A stretch of 64,000 nucleotides of DNA from NCBI RefSeq assembly GCF_018860365.1, contig NZ_JAHKPO010000003.1, positions 310,001-374,000 on the forward strand, given 5' to 3'. Under the pieces are notes generated by a model, which was given only the letters and a program-made list of their open reading frames with translations, had not been told where the DNA came from and did not search any database. The position numbers and the translations under genes are program-made. The first letter of the stretch is position 1. Every line of letters starts with the position of its first letter. The stretch is from Arenibacter algicola. GTDB lineage: Bacteria > Bacteroidota > Bacteroidia > Flavobacteriales > Flavobacteriaceae. Below are positions 1 to 9,479 of this stretch, in pieces.

Positions 1-1311
1 ATGGACCTTCAATTTGTAGACCGTATTTTTTATGCCGATAAAAGTATTAATGCCAAATCTACATCGGTATCGGAAAACCAACTCGATAATCATACCTATA
101 AATTTCTGGAACAAGAAGTCGATTTTATATACGGGCAAAGTGATACTCAGGTAAAACAGTTGGGGGTAGATGAATTGCATAAAAATAACTTTACCGGTGA
201 GGGTGTTTTAATTGCCGTTTTGGACAGTGGTTTTCCCAATGTGGACCAAATGATTGCATTTACGCGTCTACGATCTAACAATGATTTATGGGGAGGATAT
301 GATTTTGTAGACCGATCTACAGATATTTACACGACTAGTGGAGATGATCATGGTACTATGGTATTGTCCGATATGGGGGGTTTTGTGGATGCGCAATTTG
401 TAGGAACCGCTCCGGACGCCAGCTATATTCTCTTTAGAACTGAAGATGGGGCAACGGAAACTCCAGTGGAAGAAAGCTATTGGGTGGAGGCCGCTGAGCG
501 GGCAGATAGCCTTGGGGTAGATATTATTAACAGTTCGTTGGGCTATAGTACTTATGATAATCCAAGGTATAATTATTCTCCAGCGGATATGGATGGAAAT
601 ACAGCTTTTATTTCCAAAGGGGCGAATATAGCAACGGAAAAAGGGATATTGGTTGTGAATTCTACCGGGAATTCCGGTGATAGCTCTTGGGGTATTATTA
701 CGGCACCGGCAGATGCCAATGTATTTGGTGTTGGAGCGGTTGATGCCTCTGGCAATTATGTGGCATTTAGTTCCAGGGGGCCAAGCGCCGATGGTAGGAT
801 TAAACCAGATGGGATGGCCTTGGGCAAGGGAGCAACGGTAATAAGCCCTGATGGCCGATTGGTAAAAAATAATGGAACCTCCTTTTCTTCGCCCATAATG
901 GCCGGTGCCATCGCTTCCTTTTGGCAGGCGTTCCCGGAAAAAAACAATCTTGAAATTATGGCAATGGTACGGGAATCGTCTTCCCGTTATCAAAATCCAA
1001 ATTCTGAAATGGGTTATGGTATACCCAATTTTTCAGCACCCTTGGGACTTTTGGGGATAGATGTTTCAAATGCTGAAGATGAATGGTACCTATTTCCGAA
1101 TCCCTCCAAGACCGAGTTTCAAGTACAGCTTCCGGAGACCTATGGGAATGCGCATTTAACTTTGTTCGATACCTACGGAAAACGTATCCTGGAAAGGCAA
1201 TTTAATCAAGGTAACGAGGAAATATCTGTAGAAACTTTAAGTAGGGCCATGTATATTGTACATGTAAATGTTGATGGGGTTCGCAAGGAATTTAAATTGA
1301 TAAAAAACTAA
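1..1311 (+). CDS. Secreted S8 subtilisin-like protease, T9SS-sorted, 5'-truncated
   Basis: Secreted serine peptidase of the subtilase family. The catalytic triad is visible as Asp75 (VLDSGF), His117 (DDHGT) and Ser294 (NGTSFSSP), with the oxyanion Asn224 (STGNSG). The last ~75 residues, starting at WYLFPNPS, form a Por/type IX secretion C-terminal signal of the kind cleaved when the protein is attached to or released from the flavobacterial surface. There is no signal peptide, and the first residues read like the end of a propeptide, so the ATG at base 1 is almost certainly an internal Met and the gene begins left of the window. It overlaps the next gene by one base (TAATG), suggesting translational coupling. 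Substrate cannot be told from sequence. Confidence 0.9.
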   Translation: MDLQFVDRIFYADKSINAKSTSVSENQLDNHTYKFLEQEVDFIYGQSDTQVKQLGVDELHKNNFTGEGVLIAVLDSGFPNVDQMIAFTRLRSNNDLWGGYDFVDRSTDIYTTSGDDHGTMVLSDMGGFVDAQFVGTAPDASYILFRTEDGATETPVEESYWVEAAERADSLGVDIINSSLGYSTYDNPRYNYSPADMDGNTAFISKGANIATEKGILVVNSTGNSGDSSWGIITAPADANVFGVGAVDASGNYVAFSSRGPSADGRIKPDGMALGKGATVISPDGRLVKNNGTSFSSPIMAGAIASFWQAFPEKNNLEIMAMVRESSSRYQNPNSEMGYGIPNFSAPLGLLGIDVSNAEDEWYLFPNPSKTEFQVQLPETYGNAHLTLFDTYGKRILERQFNQGNEEISVETLSRAMYIVHVNVDGVRKEFKLIKN

Positions 1312-2252
1312 TGGGAAATAGAATTACCGATCTTTTTGGAATTCAATACCCCATAATTCAGGCTGGTATGGTATGGGCCAGTGGATGGCGTTTGGCATCT
1401 GCTGTTTCCAATGCCGGCGGATTGGGGATAATAGGAGCTGGGTCCATGTATCCGGAGGTACTTCGGGAACATATAGAGAAATGTAAGTTGGCCACCAATA
1501 AGCCTTTTGGGGTCAATGTGCCCATGCTATATCCGGATTTAGAAAAGCTTATGGAGATCATAGTGGAGCTGGATGTGAAAATTGTATTTACCTCTGCAGG
1601 AAATCCAAAAACCTGGACTACATATTTAAAGGACAGAGGCATTATTGTAGTGCACGTGGTGAGCAGTGTAAAATTTGCGCTAAAAGCTGAGGAAGCTGGG
1701 GTAGATGCCATTGTAGCGGAAGGTTTTGAAGCTGGTGGGCATAATGGTAGGGATGAGACTACCACACTAACATTGATTCCTGCGGTAAAAGAAAAAATAA
1801 GCATCCCTTTAATAGCAGCGGGGGGAATAGCAACTGGCAGATCCATGTTGGCCGTTATGGTTTTAGGTGCCGATGGGGTGCAGGTGGGCAGTCGATTTGT
1901 CGCGAGCAATGAAGCTTCGTCCCATCCCTTATTTAAGCAAAAAGTAGTAGAGGCCGGTGAAGGTGCCACGCAATTGACTTTAAAAGAGTTGGCTCCGGTA
2001 CGATTGATCAAAAATAAATTCTATAGTGATATACAAAAAGCCTATGCCGGCTGTGCAACAGTAGAGGAACTGAAGTCTCTATTAGGTCGGGCCAGGGCCA
2101 AAAAAGGTATGTTCGAAGGCGATATGGAGGAAGGGGAATTGGAAATAGGCCAGGTGGCCGCCATAATACATGAAATAAAACCCGCTGCCCAAATTGTAAT
2201 GGACATGATGGAGGAGTTTACCATTGCCAAGGCAGAGGTGAAGCATTTGTAG
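1311..2252 (+). CDS. NAD(P)H-dependent flavin oxidoreductase / nitronate monooxygenase
   Basis: FMN-binding TIM-barrel enzyme of the nitronate monooxygenase/FabK family, 313 residues, a normal length. Visible family motifs are the N-terminal GIQYPIIQAGM, the glycine-rich GGLGIIGAG, the EAGGHNG segment carrying the conserved His, and the C-terminal phosphate-binding region AAGGIATGRS followed by GADGVQVGSRF. Family members either oxidise nitronates with O2 or, as FabK, reduce enoyl-ACP. The sequence alone does not decide between them; nitronate monooxygenase is the usual annotation for this subgroup. It is cytoplasmic and coupled by a one-base overlap to the upstream protease gene, though no functional link is obvious. 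Confidence 0.85.
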   Translation: MGNRITDLFGIQYPIIQAGMVWASGWRLASAVSNAGGLGIIGAGSMYPEVLREHIEKCKLATNKPFGVNVPMLYPDLEKLMEIIVELDVKIVFTSAGNPKTWTTYLKDRGIIVVHVVSSVKFALKAEEAGVDAIVAEGFEAGGHNGRDETTTLTLIPAVKEKISIPLIAAGGIATGRSMLAVMVLGADGVQVGSRFVASNEASSHPLFKQKVVEAGEGATQLTLKELAPVRLIKNKFYSDIQKAYAGCATVEELKSLLGRARAKKGMFEGDMEEGELEIGQVAAIIHEIKPAAQIVMDMMEEFTIAKAEVKHL

Positions 2253-2357
2253 AAGAGATATAGGTTTGGTATAGTGCTACAGCCGAATAAAATAACCCAA
2301 TTTGGGAAAAAAGATCTTCGAACATATTGGAGGTTTCCTTAAAATGTGCGTTGATAT

Positions 2358-4088
2358 TTATAGGACAGAAGTTTTTAAAGCTATATCTGCATGTTTCCAG
2401 GCATTATTAAATTCTTGTTTGATCTTTTTTGCCTCCGCTATTTTGCCTTGACCAACAAGGCTTTCATGTAACCCCATTAAAGACCAGCCGTTTTGACGGA
2501 GTATTTCCAGGTCTTCCATATATACTTTTTCAGCTTCTTCATATTTTTGAGCCTTTAATAAAACGGCACCTAAAGTCTGCCTTACTGGTATATGCCATGC
2601 TGTAGGTTCGCTATAAATTAACTGGTCTTCATAATATACCGCTTGCTTTAGATATTCCAAGGCCTCTGTTGTATTGCCTTCTGCATGGGCTATTTCACCG
2701 GAAACAACCCCATGTGCAATTTGGGCTATACTTGAAGATGGATTGGTGTAATTGGCCACAACAGTTTCCAATTCTGGGTCGTTCTTCATTAGCCTAAGGG
2801 CTTCCAGTTCTTCCTTGGCCTCTTTGATGTTATTTTTCCTGACAAAGGCAATTCCCCTTGCGTAATGCCAAATAAGTTTAAGGTGTTTATATTGATCTCC
2901 TGGATAAGGTATGGTCAGAATTTCATTCCACTTTCCAAAGCGGGTATAAGCCAACAGTGGTGAAGAAGCAAAATCTTGTAAGAATGGCAAAGTTGCCATC
3001 TCGCCAATAGGTACTTTTTCCGCTGTTTTTTTTGCGGCGTCAATAGCTAGGTCACTGTTGCCCAAGAGGGTAGAGGCAGACCATAGAAAGTGTAGATTGT
3101 GCGGGTAATATCCCAATGGATACATGCCCTGGGAATAACATTGGGAGATATAATCCTCATCTGCCAAAATAGCTGCTTGATTTACCTTTACTGCATCCTC
3201 ATACCTACCTACCCTTATATAAATATGTGAAGGCATATGTACAATATGGCCTGCTGCGGGCATTAGGGACCCTAGTTTATCCGCACTGGGAACAGCGAGG
3301 TCCGGTTTAGGAAGTTCCACCATATGAATATAATAATGATGGGCTCCTGGATGGTCGGGATTCAGGATCATTGCACGCTCCAAGGCAGCTTTTCCCTTTA
3401 GTGTATTCGGTGCTGGGTTACCATCATTGTCCCAATAATTCCAAGGCATAGTATTCATAATGGAGGCAGCGTACAAGGTCTGTATATGGGCATCATCTGG
3501 AAATGCTTCCACTACTTTTTCCATGGCACTCATATAGGCCATGTTCAATTCTGATATTTCTTTTGTTAAGTCACCACTATATCTATGGGTCAAAGCTTCT
3601 ATTAAAGCTTTTTCCTTGGGAGAACTGCTTTGGGACAGGTTTTTGGCTCTTAATATTGCTTCATAAGATTTTTTCCTGCGCTCTTCATCTGGCATAGGGT
3701 CATTTATATTGGGGCCTAAGGCGTAGGCCTGTCCCCAATAGGACATGGCCGACTTAGGGTCTAGGCGCGATGCTTCCATAAACGAACGGTGAGCTTCGGC
3801 ATGGTTAAAAGCATAGGTAAGTTTTATGCCCTGATCAAAATAAGCTTGGGCCTTTTGGTCTTTTGTGCTTATGCCGAAATGTAAATTACCTAGGTTCTCG
3901 AACAGCGGTGCAATTTGTTGGGTGGTATCCACATTGCTCAATAGGAATTTGGCAACGGTACATTTCATTGAGTAAAAACTGGCTTCCTGCGTTACCTCCA
4001 ATACCTTTGGAGAGGTTTGAGGCGTCCAAAAATAGGCTATGGCCAATAAAACTATGGCCAATATGGAAAGACTCAATTTAGTTTTCAT
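2358..4088 (-). CDS. Membrane-anchored tetratricopeptide repeat protein
   Basis: 576 residues. An N-terminal hydrophobic segment (about residues 5-22) serves as signal anchor, so the rest should be periplasmic. TPR-like helices are visible around residues 80-135 (AYFDQGIKLTYAFNHAEAH, then AMSYWGQAYALGPN) and again in the C-terminal third (TEALEYLKQAVYYED, KYEEAEKVYMEDLEIL). Such repeats bind other proteins or peptides; no catalytic motif is visible. The gene stands alone, convergent with the nitronate monooxygenase gene and separated by over 300 bp from the next one. Specific role unknown. Confidence 0.8.
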   Translation of the reverse strand: MKTKLSLSILAIVLLAIAYFWTPQTSPKVLEVTQEASFYSMKCTVAKFLLSNVDTTQQIAPLFENLGNLHFGISTKDQKAQAYFDQGIKLTYAFNHAEAHRSFMEASRLDPKSAMSYWGQAYALGPNINDPMPDEERRKKSYEAILRAKNLSQSSSPKEKALIEALTHRYSGDLTKEISELNMAYMSAMEKVVEAFPDDAHIQTLYAASIMNTMPWNYWDNDGNPAPNTLKGKAALERAMILNPDHPGAHHYYIHMVELPKPDLAVPSADKLGSLMPAAGHIVHMPSHIYIRVGRYEDAVKVNQAAILADEDYISQCYSQGMYPLGYYPHNLHFLWSASTLLGNSDLAIDAAKKTAEKVPIGEMATLPFLQDFASSPLLAYTRFGKWNEILTIPYPGDQYKHLKLIWHYARGIAFVRKNNIKEAKEELEALRLMKNDPELETVVANYTNPSSSIAQIAHGVVSGEIAHAEGNTTEALEYLKQAVYYEDQLIYSEPTAWHIPVRQTLGAVLLKAQKYEEAEKVYMEDLEILRQNGWSLMGLHESLVGQGKIAEAKKIKQEFNNAWKHADIALKTSVL

Positions 4089-4426
4089 GACGTTGAAGTT
4101 TTAGATTGATGTTATTAATTCCTTTTTGGATTTCCAAGACATTACAATGGGGCAAACTATGTTTGAAGATAGGTTGCTTTGATATAGAATAGAGACTGTC
4201 TAATTGCAATGCCAGGGGGAATTTGTGATCGCTGACTTACAGGGGAGATGGAAAACTAATTTTTCCTATATCTAAAAGTAGTGAATTTCAGGGGGTTATA
4301 CAAGTGTTAATTGGTTATTGAAGCAAAGCGACCAAAGTTTATATTCCAAAAACTATGATCTGGCCATTAATATGAATTATAGGGTCAAGAATGTTTCATA
4401 GGGAAATTTTTTGGCCATATCTTCTT
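4089..4426. other. Intergenic region without recognised feature
   Basis: 338 bp between the start of the TPR gene and the stop of the DUF2007 gene, both on the minus strand. I found no convincing ORF, RNA or strong hairpin here. It presumably holds the promoter of the TPR gene, but no clear TAnnTTTG element was identified. Confidence 0.5.
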
Positions 4427-4651
4427 TTAAGCACCAATAATTTTTTGGACAATACTTTGCGCTTTTGCCACTTCATCGGCATGGACATAAATTTCCTGGT
4501 TCCCTTGAATGGCAGATCCAAAACCTGCCAACCGTCCAGATTCGGATTCATCCTTTATCACCGGAACTATGCCAATTTCCTTGAGTTGATTTACTATGGT
4601 CTGTGCCAAAATAAAACTACCTGAAAATATGCGGGTATAATTTGAATTCAT
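4427..4651 (-). CDS. DUF2007 family small protein
   Basis: 74-residue cytoplasmic protein with the DUF2007 (putative signal-transducing) pattern: a short beta-alpha-beta unit beginning YTRIFSGSFILAQTIVNQL, a middle strand region (GIVPVIKDES) and the C-terminal helix with VHADEVAKAQSIVQKII. The family resembles ACT/PII-like folds; its ligand is unknown. The gene is divergent from the small membrane-associated gene starting at 4747, leaving about 95 bp for both promoters. Confidence 0.75.
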   Translation of the reverse strand: MNSNYTRIFSGSFILAQTIVNQLKEIGIVPVIKDESESGRLAGFGSAIQGNQEIYVHADEVAKAQSIVQKIIGA

Positions 4652-4732
4652 TTTTTAGTGTTTGTATACTGTCGTTAAGATACAAATTTTATATAATCCC
4701 CAGTGCAAGAGTATTTGTACAGCAGGCATTAG

Positions 4733-4740
4733 TATCTTTG
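4733..4740 (+). promoter_or_regulatory. -7 element (TATCTTTG) just upstream of the 4747 gene
   Basis: TATCTTTG matches the Bacteroidota -7 consensus TAnnTTTG. Six bases separate it from the ATG at 4747, so the predicted transcription start falls at or next to the A of the start codon. A TTTG at 4714-4717 could be the -33 element, but the 15-bp spacing is shorter than usual. Confidence 0.45.
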
Positions 4741-4746
4741 TGGCCA

Positions 4747-5109
4747 ATGAAAAGTATATTAATCGGTATTTTTATTTTTATATCTGCTTTGCCATTGAGT
4801 GCTCAAATAGAGAAGGATAAGGCCTTGCATTTTGGAGCTGGTGCCATAAGTGGAATTGTAGGTGCTACAATAGCTGATAAAGTTTCCAGAGGAGATCCCT
4901 ATTGGAGATTTGCCGGGGCGATAACGGCTAGTTTGTTGGCGGGCTTGGCCAAGGAGGCCTATGATGAGAATAAGTACAAGGGTTGGGATAATGGAGATTT
5001 GGCAGCAACTGTATTGGGTGGTGTTACTGCAGGGGTTACTATTAATATTTTCTCCAAAAACAGGAGAAAAAGAAAGAATAAGGTGGTGCTAAATTCATTT
5101 GAAGAGTAA
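4747..5109 (+). CDS. YfiM-like exported protein
   Basis: 120 residues from the ATG at 4747. An upstream in-frame start at 4642 is rejected because it would add 35 residues before an obvious signal peptide (MKSILIGIFIFISALPLSAQ) and would run through the likely promoter. After cleavage the mature protein starts with DKALHFGAGAISG, the motif shared by the YfiM/DUF2279 group, followed by two glycine/alanine-rich hydrophobic stretches (GAITASLLAGLAKE, LGGVTAGVTINIF) and a basic tail (KNRRKRKNK). It is probably a periplasmic or membrane-associated small protein. Function unknown. Confidence 0.7.
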   Translation: MKSILIGIFIFISALPLSAQIEKDKALHFGAGAISGIVGATIADKVSRGDPYWRFAGAITASLLAGLAKEAYDENKYKGWDNGDLAATVLGGVTAGVTINIFSKNRRKRKNKVVLNSFEE

Positions 5110-5151
5110 ACAAATATAATCAGGTACATTTCATTACCCCACTTCCAATAA

Positions 5152-6486
5152 TTAAATAAGTCCCCGCGCTTTTATTTCCAAATATTTGTTGATGGTGTTT
5201 ATGGTCAAGTGCTCTGGTTTTGTTAGTATGGTCTGTATACCGTATTTCCTTAATTCGTTAACGATTAGCTTCTTTTCATAAACAAATTTCTCTGCAATTG
5301 TTTTTTCAAATATTTGTTGAATGGTCTCAGCCTTTTCATCGGTAAATTTGATCAATTCAGTGTTTTCAAAGAAAATGACCACTAATAGATGTTGCTTGGC
5401 AATTGCCTGTAGGTAGGGAAGTTGTCGCTGTAGGGCATCCAAGGTCTCGAAATTGGTATAGAGTAGTATTAGGCTCCTGTGGGTAATATTTCTTTTAATA
5501 TCGGCGTATAATCGGCTGTAATCACTTTCTACGAAATTGGTCTCCAAATTGTAAAGTGTTTCCAAAATAAGGTTCATTTGGGAACTCCGTCTCTCGGCAA
5601 CTACCCTGTTTTCAATCTTCTTGCTAAAGGCGAACATTCCGGCCTTGTCCTGCTTTTTAAGGGCAATGTGGGAAATAACCAATGTGGCGTTAATGGCATA
5701 ATCCAATAAGCTGAGTCCGTCAAAGGGCATTTTCATGACCCTGCCCTTATCAATTATGGAATAAATAGGCTGCGACTTTTCATCCTGATACTGATTTACC
5801 ATCAGCCCACCTTTTTTTGCTGTTGCTTTCCAGTTAATGTTCCGGATGTCATCGCCTAGGACATAGTCCTTGATTTGCTCGAACTCCATTGTATGACCAA
5901 TGCGGCGAATTTTCTTAAGGCCATATTCGAAGAGTTTATTGGTAAAGGCCATTAGGTCATACTTCCGCAATTGTAGGAAGGAGGGGTACACAGGGACTTG
6001 CTGTTCATAACCAAAAGTGTACTTTTTGGATATGAAGCCAATAGGGGAGTGGGCGAAGACGTTTAAATTCCCAAAGGAATATACACCTCTTTCAGTAGGT
6101 CTTAGGTAATATCTGAACACCTTTTCCTTTCCTTTCCCAAGAGTAGTGGAAATACCGAAATCGCGCTTTTGAAATTGATGGGGAATTTCATCCAAAATCT
6201 TCAAACCGACCGGGAACAAATATGAATTGAATAAGCTTATTTTAATTTCGTTTTCATCCCCATTGGAAAGTTTTTCGGGAACTGAACGTTGGCCCTTTAT
6301 TCCACCCTTGGAGGCAAATACCAAAATAATATCGACTAAAAAAATTAGGGCAAAAACATAGAATAACAATTTTATTGCCCCCAAAATATTAGGCACCATA
6401 TAGGATATCAGGAAACCTATGACCAAACCAGTCAATACTATAAAGAACCTCTTTTGAAGATAGATGTTTCTTAGGATTTTTTTCAT
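5152..6486 (-). CDS. DUF58 domain protein (VWA-like)
   Basis: 444 residues with two adjacent N-terminal transmembrane helices (about residues 12-55) followed by a large domain containing the DUF58 signature GDDIRNINWKATAKKGG near residues 210-227. DUF58 proteins are von Willebrand A-like partners of MoxR ATPases and usually sit at the inner membrane. It is the last gene of a six-gene minus-strand operon that begins at 11370 and lies 47 bp after the MoxR gene, the classic MoxR-DUF58 pairing. Proposed role, by family inference only: a client or adaptor for MoxR-assisted protein maturation. Confidence 0.88.
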   Translation of the reverse strand: MKKILRNIYLQKRFFIVLTGLVIGFLISYMVPNILGAIKLLFYVFALIFLVDIILVFASKGGIKGQRSVPEKLSNGDENEIKISLFNSYLFPVGLKILDEIPHQFQKRDFGISTTLGKGKEKVFRYYLRPTERGVYSFGNLNVFAHSPIGFISKKYTFGYEQQVPVYPSFLQLRKYDLMAFTNKLFEYGLKKIRRIGHTMEFEQIKDYVLGDDIRNINWKATAKKGGLMVNQYQDEKSQPIYSIIDKGRVMKMPFDGLSLLDYAINATLVISHIALKKQDKAGMFAFSKKIENRVVAERRSSQMNLILETLYNLETNFVESDYSRLYADIKRNITHRSLILLYTNFETLDALQRQLPYLQAIAKQHLLVVIFFENTELIKFTDEKAETIQQIFEKTIAEKFVYEKKLIVNELRKYGIQTILTKPEHLTINTINKYLEIKARGLI

Positions 6487-6533
6487 TTCCTTTATGTAAC
6501 TATAGATATTTTAATGCCGACAGGTTTTGACTG

Positions 6534-7538
6534 TTATCTTGGAATTTCAATGGTCTCCATAATTTGTTTAATCACTTTATCCGGGGTAAAACCTTCCATT
6601 TCCCTTTCTGGTGTCAATATAACTCTGTGCCCTAATATTGGGGTTGCCACCTTTTTAATATCATCAGGTGTTACAAAATCGCGTCCGTTAATGGCTGCCA
6701 ATGCTTTGGAGGCGTCCATGATAGCTATGGAAGCCCTGGGAGAGGCCCCCAGATATAGGTTGGCATTGTTGCGCGTATTGTGGACGATTCCGGCAATATA
6801 TTTCATTAAATTGTCCTCTATTATAATTTCCTTGATAGTCTCTTGGTAGCTAGCTATTTGGTCAGCGGTAAGCACCGAAGTTATTAAGCTTTCCAAGTTT
6901 TTATTTTTTTGACGATGTTTGCTTTCCAATATCTCTATCTCTTCCTCCAGGGATGGATAGTTTACCTTAATTTTAAAAAGGAATCGGTCCAATTGTGCTT
7001 CCGGAAGTCGGTAGGTACCTTCCTGTTCAATAGGATTTTGGGTGGCAAACACCAAAAAGGGTGGCGTCATTTCATAAGCATGTCCATCCATAGTGATTTG
7101 ACGTTCTGCCATAGCTTCAAACAAGGCTGCCTGCGTCTTGGCGGGTGCACGGTTTATTTCATCTATGAGAATAATATTGGAAAATAAAGGACCTTTTTTA
7201 AACTCAAATTCCGAAGTCTTGACGTTAAAAATAGACGTGCCCAATATGTCGCTTGGCATTAGATCCGGTGTAAATTGTATTCTGCTAAAGTCTACATTCA
7301 TAGTCTTTGCCAAGAGTTTGGCAGTAACGGTTTTGGCTACTCCCGGTACCCCCTCAATTAGGGAATGCCCATTGGCGAGGATAGAAATAATCAGTAATTC
7401 TATCATGTCCTGTTGCCCTATGATCACTCTTCCCAATTCCGATTTTATCTGTGCCACCGATGTCTGTAGCTGATCAAGGTCTATTCTGCTTTTAAATTCG
7501 AAAGGCTTGTTGTCTTCCTCATGCCGACTTTCTTCCAT
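6534..7538 (-). CDS. MoxR family AAA+ ATPase
   Basis: 334-residue MoxR-type AAA+ ATPase, standard length. Walker A is GVPGVAKT at residues 63-70, Walker B IILIDE at 122-127, followed by the helix NRAPAKTQAALFEAM, sensor-1 region FATQNPIEQEGTYRLPEAQ, and an arginine-bearing DRFLFKI. These ATPases act as chaperones that insert metals or assemble complexes, normally with a VWA-domain partner. Here the partner is the DUF58 protein directly downstream; the DUF4350 gene ends 3 bp upstream, so all are co-transcribed. Confidence 0.93.
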   Translation of the reverse strand: MEESRHEEDNKPFEFKSRIDLDQLQTSVAQIKSELGRVIIGQQDMIELLIISILANGHSLIEGVPGVAKTVTAKLLAKTMNVDFSRIQFTPDLMPSDILGTSIFNVKTSEFEFKKGPLFSNIILIDEINRAPAKTQAALFEAMAERQITMDGHAYEMTPPFLVFATQNPIEQEGTYRLPEAQLDRFLFKIKVNYPSLEEEIEILESKHRQKNKNLESLITSVLTADQIASYQETIKEIIIEDNLMKYIAGIVHNTRNNANLYLGASPRASIAIMDASKALAAINGRDFVTPDDIKKVATPILGHRVILTPEREMEGFTPDKVIKQIMETIEIPR

Positions 7539-7541
7539 GTA

Positions 7542-8759
7542 TTATTTTTTGAATTGATTTAATTTTTTGTTCAGATGAATTACATCCTGTTCACTGTGAT
7601 TTTTTTTGTTTTTAAGAAGCACTATCATATCTAAAAGGTCCTTGACTTCTGATAGAGGTTTGTCCGATCTGGCCGAAAGTACTGTCGCGGTTTTCTCGTT
7701 GATCGTTTCGGTGTTAAGGTGGTAATTACTTCTAAGGTGCTCTAGAAAAAAGTTAATTTTTTTAAAGATCAAATCTGTATAGTCCCTGTGCTCATAGTAA
7801 AGCCCTCCTACAGTTTTGGCAAATTCAATGGATGAATTCTCCAAAGGTTTAATTACCGGAATGATGCGTTGCTCCCTTTTGGCCTTGAATATTACAAAAA
7901 TCAATAGCCCGACCATACCCAAGTAATAGGCCCACCTTAGGGGCACTTGATTAAGTATAAAGCGCATAGGGGAATCTATGACTACCCGTCCTGATTTTTT
8001 ATAATTATCCCAATATACATCCAAATCCTTTAGATAGGAAAAGGCATTTGCCACATAGTCCTTATTGCCCTTTAGCATATAGTAGTTGGTAAACGCCTGT
8101 GGGGTAGAATTCAGGTAAAAATGGCCCTTGCCGAATCTTACCTTCACAAAATTGGTGCCCTTGGTCCGTTCATTGGATCCAGAAGATAAAGTTCCTTGTT
8201 CCGATTTAAAGGTAATATACCCTAAAACAGTTGTGTTTAAAGTATCCACGGAAGTAAAATGCGTATTGTAAACTCCACGCTTCAAGGGATAATTTTGTTT
8301 GGAGAATGAATTGTTGGTAAGATAGGTCAGAACGGTATCCTCTTGTATGTAGTATTGGGTTTCTACTTCAATGTTCAAGGTGTCCGCAAGGTAGGTCCCA
8401 AAGTTGGAGGCAGCAATAAAGGTATCGTTGCCGTCGTGCACATATTGAAGTAATTTATGGGTCTCTTGTTTGTCCAGGTCCAGAAAATCATTGATCAATA
8501 AATAGTTGGAGGCGATGGTGGAATCCCTTTCCGCAAGGATATTGTACAAACTTTCACTGGTAGTATGTATTTTTTGTTCTGGGAATAGATTGGGAAGTTC
8601 ATTGAACAATACATAGCACCCAAAAGGTATTTTGTCCGAGGAAGTATAGGATGGCCTCCAGTTCAAGGGCTTGGGACGTACAATTTCGGTTACTACAATA
8701 CCAATAAGTACCGCAAGGAACAACCCAAGGATTATTTTGGAACGCTTATCCATGGGCAC
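7542..8759 (-). CDS. DUF4350 domain membrane protein
   Basis: 405 residues: one N-terminal transmembrane helix (about residues 8-24), an extracytoplasmic domain of ~245 residues with the DUF4350 pattern (including LLINDFLDLDKQETHKLLQYV), a second transmembrane helix near residue 280 (WAYYLGMVGLLIFVIF), and a C-terminal cytoplasmic helical part. DUF4350 proteins occur almost exclusively in MoxR/DUF58/DUF4129 operons and have no known biochemical activity. Its start overlaps the end of the DUF4129 gene by 14 bp. Confidence 0.8.
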   Translation of the reverse strand: MPMDKRSKIILGLFLAVLIGIVVTEIVRPKPLNWRPSYTSSDKIPFGCYVLFNELPNLFPEQKIHTTSESLYNILAERDSTIASNYLLINDFLDLDKQETHKLLQYVHDGNDTFIAASNFGTYLADTLNIEVETQYYIQEDTVLTYLTNNSFSKQNYPLKRGVYNTHFTSVDTLNTTVLGYITFKSEQGTLSSGSNERTKGTNFVKVRFGKGHFYLNSTPQAFTNYYMLKGNKDYVANAFSYLKDLDVYWDNYKKSGRVVIDSPMRFILNQVPLRWAYYLGMVGLLIFVIFKAKREQRIIPVIKPLENSSIEFAKTVGGLYYEHRDYTDLIFKKINFFLEHLRSNYHLNTETINEKTATVLSARSDKPLSEVKDLLDMIVLLKNKKNHSEQDVIHLNKKLNQFKK

Positions 8760-9474
8760 TTATATTGTTTAGGTTGGTAAATGTCATCTGGGCGGCCCGG
8801 TATTTTTGATCGTCTATTTCCTGTTCTCCGTACCAAATATGATCGTATAGATAGGAAACATCTTTAAAGAGTAGCCTTATTTTAGGGGCTTCTATTTCTT
8901 TTTCGTAGTCCTGGTTGGTTTTTTCATAATGCCATTCAATGACCTGCTGTTGGGATAGTGTTTTTAATACTTTTAGGTATTGATAGCGAATGGCCAATCT
9001 GTAATTCTTTTGCTGCACGGCATCAGTTATCATAACATTCAGGTCCAGGCTTTCTATGTGTTCCTCTGCCAAGTTTAAATTTATGATTGCCGCCTCCTTT
9101 TTTCTAAATATGGCTGAGGCATTTTCTCCGGTCAGGAATTTTATAAGCAAGTATATGGCCAAAGCTCCCATTAGCCCATAAATTAGGTATTCCAATAATT
9201 TGGTAATTCCCGGAGGGATGTCAATACCAAAGACATCCCTGAGCCCGTTCATAACCCAGTTGAGAAAACGGGCAAGTAAATTTTGTGAATCCCCGTCCTT
9301 GATGTCGTAGTTAAACTCTTTTCCTTGATATTTTTGGATAAGATTTTCATCCAATGTTCGCAATACCAATTTACTGTTGGTATCTTGGGTTAAGGGTACC
9401 GAATCTTTTTCCCCTTGGGCCAACCCGGAGAATAGGATGAAAAAACAATAAATGGCGGCAGCTAATCTTATCAC
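8746..9474 (-). CDS. DUF4129 domain membrane protein
   Basis: 242 residues with an N-terminal signal sequence (cleavage plausible after GLAQG), a periplasmic segment of ~65 residues, a transmembrane helix near residues 92-110 (LEYLIYGLMGALAIYLLIKF) and a C-terminal cytoplasmic DUF4129 domain with the helix RLAIRYQYLKVLKTL and the motif YLYDHIWYGE. It is characteristic of the operon. It overlaps the DUF4350 gene by 14 bp and follows the six-helix membrane protein by 5 bp. Confidence 0.78.
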   Translation of the reverse strand: MIRLAAAIYCFFILFSGLAQGEKDSVPLTQDTNSKLVLRTLDENLIQKYQGKEFNYDIKDGDSQNLLARFLNWVMNGLRDVFGIDIPPGITKLLEYLIYGLMGALAIYLLIKFLTGENASAIFRKKEAAIINLNLAEEHIESLDLNVMITDAVQQKNYRLAIRYQYLKVLKTLSQQQVIEWHYEKTNQDYEKEIEAPKIRLLFKDVSYLYDHIWYGEQEIDDQKYRAAQMTFTNLNNISAHG

Positions 9475-9479
9475 TGGTC

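Noticed and set aside
286..993. Long minus-strand ORF (235 codons) under the protease gene
   Set aside because: Antisense to a well-recognised subtilase; its translation is rich in His/Cys/Arg and shows no domain.
1358..2011. 217-codon antisense ORF under the nitronate monooxygenase gene
   Set aside because: Shadow of a clear FMN enzyme in the opposite frame; low-complexity Ser/Thr-rich translation.
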